From NCBI RefSeq assembly GCF_013408665.1, contig NZ_JACCCL010000001.1, positions 587,053 through 651,052 on the forward strand: DNA of 64,000 nt, in the 5' to 3' direction. A program made the translations under genes and the position numbers. The first letter of the stretch is position 1; each line of letters starts with the position of its first letter. This document shows, piece by piece, positions 35,026-42,302 of this stretch. The notes under the pieces are model-generated. The model had not been told where the DNA came from. It searched no databases and saw only the letters and a list, made by a program, of their open reading frames with translations. Source of the DNA: Sporosarcina sp. JAI121. Its GTDB lineage: Bacteria > Bacillota > Bacilli > Bacillales_A > Planococcaceae.

Positions 35026-36120
35026 TTGAAGAAAAAAGGGTTGTTCAGTATGTTGCTTGTTTTTCTTCTCCTGTTTGCGGCGGCTTGTAGCGCTGACAAA
35101 GAGGAAGGCGGAACTGCTACGGATGAAGGCAAGACTTCGGACGAAAACGTGACTAAAGACGAAGAAGCTTCAGGAAAGCTTGTCATTTACACGGGACGCG
35201 ATGAAAGCGTTGTTGAGAAGGTCGTTGGAATGTTCAATGAAAAGTACCCTGATATCCAAGTTGAAAATTTGACGATGGGGGCACAGCAAATTCTTGAGCG
35301 TGTCCGCGGAGAGAAAGCGAATCCTCAGGCGGACTTTTGGTGGGGTGGTACACAATCCGCGATGATGGTGGCTGCGGATGAAGATCTGCTATTGCCATTC
35401 AAGCCATCATTTGACGATGCGATTGCAGCGGAATACAAAGATCCGGAAGGTCGATGGTATGGGGAAATGCTGTTGCCGGAAGTGATTATGATCAACAGCG
35501 ACGTGTTGACGCCGGAGACGGGTCCGCAAGATTGGGATGATTTGTTGAAGCCGGAATGGAAAGATAAAATCGTTATCCGCGGAGTTCTAGCGTCCGGGAC
35601 GATGCGTACAATTTACTCATCGATGATTTATCGCCAAGGTGCTGATACTCCTGAAAAAGGCTATGAATGGCTCAGCAAGTTGGATGCAAACACGAAAGAT
35701 TATGCACAAGATCCGACGAATCTCTATTTGAAGCTGGTGCGTCAAGAAGGAACGGTATCGTTATGGAACTTGCAGGATATTCTGCTGCAAAGCAAGTTGA
35801 ACAACCAGCCGTTTGACTATATTTATCCGGAAAGCGGCGCGCCGATTCTCGTAGATGCGGTCGGTATCGTCAACAATGCGAAAAACGAAGCGAATGCGAA
35901 ACTATTCTATGAGTTCCTATTTGATCCGGATGTTCGTGCAGAGCTAGCGGAAGAATTGTATCAGATTCCGACACGTTCAGATATTGCCAAAGAAGATATG
36001 CCGGATTGGTATCAAGACCTTGACTTAAAGGCTCTTGATATCGATTGGGCAGTGATGGCTGAAAAAGAAGCGGAATGGATGGAGCATTGGGATTCGAATA
36101 TTAAAGGAAAAGGTAAATAA
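35026..36120 (+). CDS. ABC transporter substrate-binding lipoprotein, iron(III)/FbpA-like
   Basis: A 364-residue protein with a TTG start after AAAGGGGG. The lipoprotein signal reads MKKKGLFSMLLVFLLLFAAAC. The mature protein begins KLVIYTGRDESVVEKVV and has GVLASGTMRTIYSSMI and SGAPILVDAVGIVNNAKN, the pattern of cluster-F periplasmic binding proteins for ferric iron, phosphonates or phosphoglycerate. It is followed by a matching ATPase and fused permease. The ligand may be a metal or an organic metal chelate, but the two enzymes downstream point to an organic compound (inference). Confidence 0.88.
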   Translation: MKKKGLFSMLLVFLLLFAAACSADKEEGGTATDEGKTSDENVTKDEEASGKLVIYTGRDESVVEKVVGMFNEKYPDIQVENLTMGAQQILERVRGEKANPQADFWWGGTQSAMMVAADEDLLLPFKPSFDDAIAAEYKDPEGRWYGEMLLPEVIMINSDVLTPETGPQDWDDLLKPEWKDKIVIRGVLASGTMRTIYSSMIYRQGADTPEKGYEWLSKLDANTKDYAQDPTNLYLKLVRQEGTVSLWNLQDILLQSKLNNQPFDYIYPESGAPILVDAVGIVNNAKNEANAKLFYEFLFDPDVRAELAEELYQIPTRSDIAKEDMPDWYQDLDLKALDIDWAVMAEKEAEWMEHWDSNIKGKGK

Positions 36121-36164
36121 GTGTAGTTGAACGATTCAGTAAGTATATGTTCTTCATCATGGAA

Positions 36165-36286
36165 CAGTGTCTAGCTCCGGGCGCCAGATGCTCGGGTCAT
36201 AAGTCGAAGCTGCTCTGCGGCATAGACTGCTGCTCCGCATCTTTGGCTTATGTCTGTCGCATCTAGGCAGGCGCCTTGCGCTTTTC
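36165..36286. repeat. Bacillaceae-type palindromic intergenic element
   Basis: A 122-base element starting CAGTGTCTAGCTCC and ending GGCGCCTTGCGCTTTTC, with nested complementary segments: GGCGCC near each end, AGATGC with GCATCT, and CATAAG with CTTATG. I recall closely similar elements as dispersed repeats in Bacillaceae and Planococcaceae genomes. It is unrelated to the GGTGACTGTCACC family. It separates the binding-protein gene from its ATPase and permease genes. Its function is unknown. Strong RNA structure and GC content above its surroundings are evident. Confidence 0.7.
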
Positions 36287-36289
36287 ATC

Positions 36290-36325
36290 AAGACCTCGGG
36301 TAATCAATCTCGGGGTCTTTCCTTT
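36290..36325 (+). terminator. Terminator-like hairpin inside the ABC operon
   Basis: AAGACCTCG (36290-36298) pairs with CGGGGTCTT (36311-36319) with one G-U pair, followed by TTTCC. It is likely leaky and would favour expression of the binding protein over the downstream genes. Confidence 0.55.
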
Positions 36326-36330
36326 ACATA

Positions 36331-36398
36331 GAGACTAAATTTCATTGGAGACTAAATTTGAACAGAAACTAAATTTGAATAGAATCTAGAATTGATTG
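36331..36398. repeat. Array of four imperfect 17-base direct repeats
   Basis: Units begin at 36331, 36348, 36365 and 36382. The consensus is GARACTAAATTTGAATR, with the last unit most diverged (GAATCTAGAATTGATTG). The array ends 14 bases before the ATPase ATG, so it forms the 5' leader of that gene. It could be a protein-binding array, a leader RNA feature or a slippage product. Confidence 0.75.
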
Positions 36399-36412
36399 GA
36401 AGAGGTGAGGGA

Positions 36413-37483
36413 ATGAAGGGTGTTCGATTAAACGATATAACGAAGACATTCGGCAAAGTCCACGGCGTGAAAGATTTGAATATCGACATACAACCGGGCG
36501 AGTTTTTCACATTCCTTGGACCGAGCGGATGTGGGAAGACGACAACGCTACGTATGATTGCGGGATTTTATTACCCGACGGATGGAAAAATCTTCTTCGA
36601 TGATCGGGACGTGACGAGATTGCAACCAAATAAGCGTGACATCGGTATGGTATTCCAAAACTATGCCCTTTTTCCGCATATGACGGTGAATGAAAATATT
36701 GCATTCGGCTTGGAAGTGAGAAAGTTTTCGAAAGAAGAAATCACTAGGAAAGTGGATGAAGCGAGGAGACTCGTGCGACTTGGACAGTATGGCGAGCGGA
36801 AAATCAATGAGCTCTCCGGCGGTCAGCAGCAACGGGTCGCCTTGGCCCGGGCACTCGTCATCAAACCGGATATTTTACTCTTGGATGAACCGTTATCCAA
36901 CTTGGATGCGAAGCTGCGCGAGGAGACGCGGATTGAAATTAAACGTCTGCAGGCGGAGCTTGGCGTGACGACAGTTTATGTCACGCATGATCAGACTGAA
37001 GCGATGGCGATGTCCGACCGGATCATGGTGATGGAAGATGGTTATGTACAGCAAATCGGCACGCCGCAGGAGATATACAATCGCCCGGTGAACAAATTTG
37101 TTTCATCGTTCATCGGTGAATCGAATACTATAGAAATGACAATCATGTCAATCGATGGGGAAAAAGTCATCGTAAAAAATGAACACGGAGTCCTGATAAC
37201 GGGACTTTTAGAAAACAGTTCTCCGCTGGCCCCTATGAATAAAGGGGAAAAAGTCCATGTGTCGATTCGTCCGGAATCCATTCATCAAGGCGAAGGGGAG
37301 AATACACTGACCGGGGAAATTACATTTGTTGAATTCACTGGACTAAGTGTTAATTACATGGTGGACATACCAGGGATTACGCTTAAAGTGATGATCATAA
37401 ATACAGGCGGAAAACTGTTGGAAATCGGGGATTCGATCCAGTTGAATATTCCGGCCCGAAGCCTTTACTTTCTTGGCGAATAG
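36413..37483 (+). CDS. ABC transporter ATP-binding protein (PotA/FbpC type)
   Basis: A 356-residue protein. Walker A is GPSGCGKTT, the Q-loop VFQNYALF, the signature LSGGQQQRVALARAL, Walker B DILLLDEPLSNLD and the switch histidine VTHDQTEA. A C-terminal TOBE-like regulatory domain spans about 240-356. It powers the permease encoded 13 bases downstream. AGAGGTGAGGG precedes the ATG at 36413. An in-frame start at 36392 lies inside the repeat array and is unlikely. Confidence 0.92.
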   Translation: MKGVRLNDITKTFGKVHGVKDLNIDIQPGEFFTFLGPSGCGKTTTLRMIAGFYYPTDGKIFFDDRDVTRLQPNKRDIGMVFQNYALFPHMTVNENIAFGLEVRKFSKEEITRKVDEARRLVRLGQYGERKINELSGGQQQRVALARALVIKPDILLLDEPLSNLDAKLREETRIEIKRLQAELGVTTVYVTHDQTEAMAMSDRIMVMEDGYVQQIGTPQEIYNRPVNKFVSSFIGESNTIEMTIMSIDGEKVIVKNEHGVLITGLLENSSPLAPMNKGEKVHVSIRPESIHQGEGENTLTGEITFVEFTGLSVNYMVDIPGITLKVMIINTGGKLLEIGDSIQLNIPARSLYFLGE

Positions 37484-37495
37484 GGGGTTCAGCTT

Positions 37496-39217
37496 ATGAA
37501 GAAGCAAACAATCCAGTCGTCGCAAGATAGCTTGTGGGCACGCATTACACGGTCCCCTTCATTCATTTATGTCCTTATTTCACCATTGTTCCTTATTTTG
37601 TTCGGCTACGTCATCTATCCGTTTTACCAGACGTTCATCCAAAGTTTTGGCAGTGAAACGGGACTGAACAATTATGAACGTTTTTTCAGTTTTGAAAGTA
37701 CGGCCAATCTTGAAGCGCTCTGGACGAGTGTGTACATTTCGGTCATCAGTGTCATTACGTGTGCGATTGTCGGCGTGTTAATGGCATTTTTACTTGAACG
37801 GTATGATTTTCCAGGGCGGCGTATGCTGTCCGTTCTCGTACTGGTTCCAATGGCGTTGCCGCCGCTTGTCGGCGTGTTATCGTTTACATTTTTATATGGG
37901 GAAAGCGGGATTATTCCCCGCGGTCTCCAGCATATATTCAACTTAGAGCAAGTACCATTTGCGTTGGAAGGAGTATGGGGCGTCATCGTCGTCCATACGT
38001 TCACGATGTATACGTACTTCTATTTGACCGCTTCGGCGGCAATCAAAGGGCTTGATCCTTCATTGGAGGAAGCGGCGACAAACCTTGGCGCAAGCAGACT
38101 TCGGATTTGGCGGAAGGTCATCTTGCCGATGCTGACGCCGTCGCTCGTTGCTGCAGCGCTTCTTGTGTTCATGATTTCCATGGCGTCGTACACTGCACCG
38201 CTCATTTTCGGTGTGGAGCGGACAATGACGATGCAAATTTACTTATCGCGGACGAACGGTAATCTAGATATGGCGGCAACGCAATCAACGATTTTATCGT
38301 TCGTATCGATTTCGTTTTTGATCATCATGAGATGGTACCAAAACAAGCGGAATTACCAAAACTTGAGTAAAGGGATCAGTGTTCATCGTTCGGAAGTGAA
38401 GTCGAAGGTGATGAAAGTGCTTTCTGTCATTCTCTCATTTGTCGGTGTCATCATTTTACTATTACCGATTTTGACGCTAATTCTTATTTCATTCTCAGTG
38501 GACGGCACATGGACGATTCAAGTATTGCCGCCTGAATATACGTTTGACCATTACAAAGCATTATTCACGGATGAACGGACGTGGCGACCGATTTGGAACT
38601 CGCTGCAAATGGGCTTCGTGGCAACTGTCGGGAATATCATATTCGGTGTTGCAGCGGCGTATGCGATGGTGCGGCTTAATTTCAAAGGGAAAACAGTGCT
38701 TGATATTTTAATAATGGTTCCATGGGCGCTGCCTGGGACAGTCGTTGCGGTGAATTTGATTGCAGCATTCAGTGAGGAAAATATCTTCGCTTTCAATCAA
38801 GTACTGATTGGGACATTCTGGATATTGCCTCTCGCCTATTTCATCCGCCACCTGCCGCTCGTCTTCCGTTCGACATCAGCGTCGTTAATGCAGATGGATC
38901 AATCGATTGAAGAAGCTTCGAGGAGTCTTGGCGCAGGCTGGTGGATGACGTTCCGCAAAATCGTCCTGCCGTTGACATTGACGGGGATTTTAGCGGGAAC
39001 ATTGCTCGCGTTCGTTCAAAGTATCGGGGAGTTTGTTGCATCGATTCTCATTTATAGTACATCGACGATGCCTTTATCAGTCGCGATTTTTCAGAAGATG
39101 TACGCATTCAAATTCGGTACGGCCTGTGCGTATGGTGTACTGCAAATCATTTTAATTCTCATCGTATTGACGATTTCGGAAAAGTTGTCGAAAGGATCCG
39201 CAGGTTCTGCGGTTTAG
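37496..39217 (+). CDS. ABC transporter fused double permease (FbpB/ThiP type)
   Basis: A 573-residue protein with two BinDPT-type permease halves in tandem. Each half carries an EAA loop: LEEAATNLGASRLRIWRKVILP in the first half (about 185-205) and IEEASRSLGAGWWMTFRKIVLP in the second (about 465-485), which contact the ATPase. About 12 helices in total. The fused arrangement is typical of ferric iron, thiamine and phosphonate importers. GGGGG precedes the ATG at good spacing. Confidence 0.92.
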   Translation: MKKQTIQSSQDSLWARITRSPSFIYVLISPLFLILFGYVIYPFYQTFIQSFGSETGLNNYERFFSFESTANLEALWTSVYISVISVITCAIVGVLMAFLLERYDFPGRRMLSVLVLVPMALPPLVGVLSFTFLYGESGIIPRGLQHIFNLEQVPFALEGVWGVIVVHTFTMYTYFYLTASAAIKGLDPSLEEAATNLGASRLRIWRKVILPMLTPSLVAAALLVFMISMASYTAPLIFGVERTMTMQIYLSRTNGNLDMAATQSTILSFVSISFLIIMRWYQNKRNYQNLSKGISVHRSEVKSKVMKVLSVILSFVGVIILLLPILTLILISFSVDGTWTIQVLPPEYTFDHYKALFTDERTWRPIWNSLQMGFVATVGNIIFGVAAAYAMVRLNFKGKTVLDILIMVPWALPGTVVAVNLIAAFSEENIFAFNQVLIGTFWILPLAYFIRHLPLVFRSTSASLMQMDQSIEEASRSLGAGWWMTFRKIVLPLTLTGILAGTLLAFVQSIGEFVASILIYSTSTMPLSVAIFQKMYAFKFGTACAYGVLQIILILIVLTISEKLSKGSAGSAV

Positions 39218-39223
39218 TTATAT

Positions 39224-39271
39224 TGTGTGGGAATTGACTGGGTGACTGGCACCCACGCAATTCTCGCACAA
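39224..39271. repeat. Dispersed palindromic repeat, copy 7 (very long stem)
   Basis: Core GGGTGACTGGCACCC at 39241-39255. Complementarity extends outwards through GAATTG/CAATTC to TTGTG/CACAA, giving a hairpin of almost 48 bases. It lies between the permease and lyase genes of one presumed operon and could act as a processing or partial termination signal. Confidence 0.75.
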
Positions 39272-39306
39272 TAGATTTATCCCCAATCGGAAGGATGGAT
39301 TGTATT

Positions 39307-40824
39307 ATGATCAGAAACTTCAAGGACCGTATCAATGAGGCAGAGGGGGAAGAGTTCCCGTCGAAAACGTATCGGAAAATGGTTCTGCAACCAGCTTACG
39401 ATGAAGCGAAAAAATACTTTTTGCATTCGATGATCCAAATCCATGCTGCTCATTTGAAGATGCTTGAAGAGCAGAGCATCGTAAGTCCGGAAGATGCGAT
39501 CACGATCGGGAAGGCGATACATGCGTTGGATGTGGATTACTACAGTACGGACCATTACAATCCGCTGTTTGAAGATCTCTTTTTTCGCATTGAACACGAT
39601 TTGATTGAAGAAGCGGGGGAGATTGCGGGGAATTTGCATATTGCGCGAAGCCGTAACGATATGGGAATCGCTATTTATAGAATGACATTGCGGAAAAAAC
39701 TGCTTGAGTTGATGAGTGAGATGCTGGCGTTGAAAGACGCGCTGATTGCTTTTTGCGAAGAACATGTCGATACGGTCATGATCGGCTACACGCATACGCA
39801 ACAAGCGCAGCCGACGACGCTGGCCCACTATTTGAAAGCTGTCGTTGATCAATTAGGCAGGGACTTCAAACGTGTCCAATCGGCGTTTGCAACAGTGAAT
39901 CGTAGCAGTATGGGAGCTGCAGCGCTTACAACGACGGGTTTTGACATCAGCCGCGAGCGGATGAAAGATCTGCTGGCGTTTGACGATATTATCGAAAACT
40001 CGTGGGATGCGGTGGCAGGCGCGGATTATATTACGGAATCGGCAACTGCAATTCAGCTTGCAGCGTTGAATTTGGGACGCACTGTTCAAGACTTTCTGAC
40101 ATGGGCGACACAGGAGTTCAACGTTTTCACATTGGCGAATCCGTACGTGCAGATCAGTTCGATCATGCCGCAAAAACGCAATCCCGTTTCGATTGAACAT
40201 ATGCGATCCTTGTTGTCGGCGGTCGTCGGCGATACGAATACGGTGTTGACGATGGTACACAACACACCATTCGGGGATATCGTTGATACTGAAGATGATA
40301 TGCAACCATTTCTGTGGAAATCAATCGATCGGCTCATCGGGATTTATCAATTGTTCGGCAGCGTTGTTTTGACGATGAAAGTGAATAAGAAAAAGTTGCT
40401 CGAACGGGCGGAGAACAGTTTTGCCAACGTGACTGAACTCGCTGATACGCTCGTCCGTTCAGAGGGGATTTCGTTCAGACAATCCCATCATATCGTCAGC
40501 AATTGCGTGAATGCTTTGTTGGGGGCGGCCGAAGATTCGCTGTTGGGTTTAACGTGGCAGCTTGCGAATGACCAAGCGATGCTCGTCTTAAATAAAGGGC
40601 TGACAATTTCCGAAGAGGATTTTTACGCCACTTTACGTCCCAAACATTTCATTGATATACGGACAATATATGGGGGACCTTCAGCTGTAACGATGAAGAC
40701 TTCACTCGAGAAATCCAAAGAGTTTGCGAAAGATGCGATGCAATGGCTAAATGAAAAAGAACGTGCCATTTTAGATGCTGAAGTTCAGTTGGAAACATTT
40801 AAAACTAACTGGAGTGGTGCATGA
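39307..40824 (+). CDS. Argininosuccinate lyase-family enzyme (not clearly arginine biosynthetic)
   Basis: About 505 residues of the fumarase/aspartase superfamily, ArgH branch. HIARSRNDMGIAIYRM contains the conserved R-S-R-N-D, GYTHTQQAQPTTLAHYL the catalytic histidine loop, and SSIMPQKRNPVSIEHMR the family signature with the catalytic serine. Typical ArgH is about 460 residues. No argG is nearby, and the gene sits between an iron-type ABC importer and a BadF-type kinase. It may therefore split another N-succinyl-type C-N bond and release fumarate, as EDDS lyase does (inference). GGAAGG is about 12 bases from the ATG at 39307. An in-frame ATG at 39295 abuts it. Confidence 0.85.
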   Translation: MIRNFKDRINEAEGEEFPSKTYRKMVLQPAYDEAKKYFLHSMIQIHAAHLKMLEEQSIVSPEDAITIGKAIHALDVDYYSTDHYNPLFEDLFFRIEHDLIEEAGEIAGNLHIARSRNDMGIAIYRMTLRKKLLELMSEMLALKDALIAFCEEHVDTVMIGYTHTQQAQPTTLAHYLKAVVDQLGRDFKRVQSAFATVNRSSMGAAALTTTGFDISRERMKDLLAFDDIIENSWDAVAGADYITESATAIQLAALNLGRTVQDFLTWATQEFNVFTLANPYVQISSIMPQKRNPVSIEHMRSLLSAVVGDTNTVLTMVHNTPFGDIVDTEDDMQPFLWKSIDRLIGIYQLFGSVVLTMKVNKKKLLERAENSFANVTELADTLVRSEGISFRQSHHIVSNCVNALLGAAEDSLLGLTWQLANDQAMLVLNKGLTISEEDFYATLRPKHFIDIRTIYGGPSAVTMKTSLEKSKEFAKDAMQWLNEKERAILDAEVQLETFKTNWSGA

Positions 40825-41759
40825 TGGATGAAGTGATTCTCGCAATAGATGGCGGAGCGACAAAAACAGCTATGACTGTGCAAAAACGTAATGGGGTTGT
40901 ACTTTTTGACGGTAAAGGAGAAGGCTCCAATTTCCAGACTGTAGGTGCAGATAAAGTAAAGGAAGTCCTTGGTTCATTATTAGCGGAGGTACGAAAGGTT
41001 CTTCCTAAAATGAAAGTGGAAATCGCAGTTTTCGCACTCGCCGGTATCGATTCGAAACAAGACGAACTGGTTGTTCGGGGGATTGTAGAAGAAGTGAGTC
41101 GTTTACATGGACTGCAGGCAAGCAAGCTGATTATCGAAAATGATGCGGAAGCAACAATGCTTGGGGCGACAGGTGGAAAACCTGGTGCCCTCCTCATTTC
41201 AGGGACAGGCTCGATTGCGTATGCCCATGATGCAAAAGGGAAAATTGTACGATCGGGCGGCTGGGGCCACAGGGCAGGGGACGAAGGAAGCGGCTACTGG
41301 CTTGGCCGCGAAGTGCTGCGTGCTATATTCCGCATGGAAGATGGAAGAGGTCCGGAGACGACGTTGAAGCGGGAAGTATTGCAAGAGTTAGAGCTGGATT
41401 CCGTTCAAGCCTTGGCGGGCTGGCTTTTCGCTTCGACGTATTCAGTGGATAATGTTGCAAGTCTTTCGCGTGTCCTCAGTACTTGCGCAGAAAAAGGCGA
41501 CGGTGTAGCGATAGGCATCATGGAAGAAGCAGCGGACGAGCTGGCGTTATTGGTTGGGGCAGTGTTGCGCAAATGTGAACTGGAAAACGTGGAAAGTGAT
41601 ATCTATTTGAACGGCGGGGCACTGATCAACTCCGAAATGCTCGTCAATGGACTTAGAAATCATGTAAAAACGGAATTCCCCTTATGTCAGCTAATCACCT
41701 CAACAAAATCCCCGATTGAATCTATCGTGGCGCGGGGATGGTTGGAATTGTCTGGGTGA
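40821..41759 (+). CDS. BadF/BadG-type ATPase, N-acetylglucosamine-kinase-like
   Basis: A 312-residue ASKHA-fold protein. VILAIDGGATKTAMTVQ is the phosphate-1 motif, LLISGTGSIAYAHD the phosphate-2 motif and GGWGHRAGDEGSGYWLG the sugar-kinase-like active segment. The family contains N-acetylglucosamine kinase and activators of 2-hydroxyacyl-CoA dehydratases. The GHRAGDEGSGYWLG pattern favours an amino-sugar-kinase type. Its ATG overlaps the lyase stop (ATGA), implying coupled translation and a shared pathway. Its own TGA lies inside copy 8 of the dispersed palindrome. Confidence 0.85.
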   Translation: MMDEVILAIDGGATKTAMTVQKRNGVVLFDGKGEGSNFQTVGADKVKEVLGSLLAEVRKVLPKMKVEIAVFALAGIDSKQDELVVRGIVEEVSRLHGLQASKLIIENDAEATMLGATGGKPGALLISGTGSIAYAHDAKGKIVRSGGWGHRAGDEGSGYWLGREVLRAIFRMEDGRGPETTLKREVLQELELDSVQALAGWLFASTYSVDNVASLSRVLSTCAEKGDGVAIGIMEEAADELALLVGAVLRKCELENVESDIYLNGGALINSEMLVNGLRNHVKTEFPLCQLITSTKSPIESIVARGWLELSG

Positions 41760-41774
41760 CAGTCACCCAGACAA
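41748..41774. repeat. Dispersed palindromic repeat, copy 8 (perfect 13-base arms)
   Basis: TTGTCTGGGTGAC and GTCACCCAGACAA are perfect complements around a single A. The TGA stop codon of the BadF-type gene (41757-41759) lies inside the left arm. The element therefore contributes the last codons of that gene. Confidence 0.85.
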
Positions 41775-42302
41775 CTTCAACACAAACACAACAAACATGA
41801 AAGTTTGAACAACTTGAACAATTTTTCTTGGACTGTTTTTAATAGAGACATAACATCAGACATCAATCTGCTAGGTAGAATGATGTCTTTTTACTATAGT
41901 GAAATTATTAACGTAGTCCTTTCAACTGACTACCTTCTATCTAAATAGTTAGTTTCGAAAAAAGTTATAGATAATAAATGATAATAGTTCGTTTAAAGAG
42001 TATAGTGAACGGGTAGAGTCTACTGTAAGGTGAATCATGCGCTCCACGTCCGCGGTGATGTCGGTAGCAGTTGAATTCATCTTATATTTACGTTAATTAG
42101 TACTGCTAATTCCGGTTTGTCTCTATCATTCTAGCAAACAATTATACCCATAATTTGGACTATGATAGAATATATCTAACATGCTAAGATAGAGAGGCAA
42201 CAAAAGGTACATAAGCAGTACCGCAACATTCAAGAGAGAATGAAATGAAGAATTTTACATTATGCATTCATTTCTATCTATTTAAGAGGAGGAAATTATT
42301 TT
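41775..42302 (+). other. Long AT-rich region upstream of the S-layer gene
   Basis: 528 bases with no supported protein gene. It contains the terminator at 41858-41892, then AT-rich sequence up to the AGAGGAGG Shine-Dalgarno of the S-layer gene. S-layer genes often have long leaders and several promoters. I cannot pick a promoter here with confidence. Confidence 0.45.
41858..41892 (+). terminator. Terminator of the ABC / lyase / kinase operon
   Basis: AGACATCA (41858-41865) pairs with TGATGTCT (41881-41888) around a 15-base loop and is followed by T to 41892. Confidence 0.75.
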
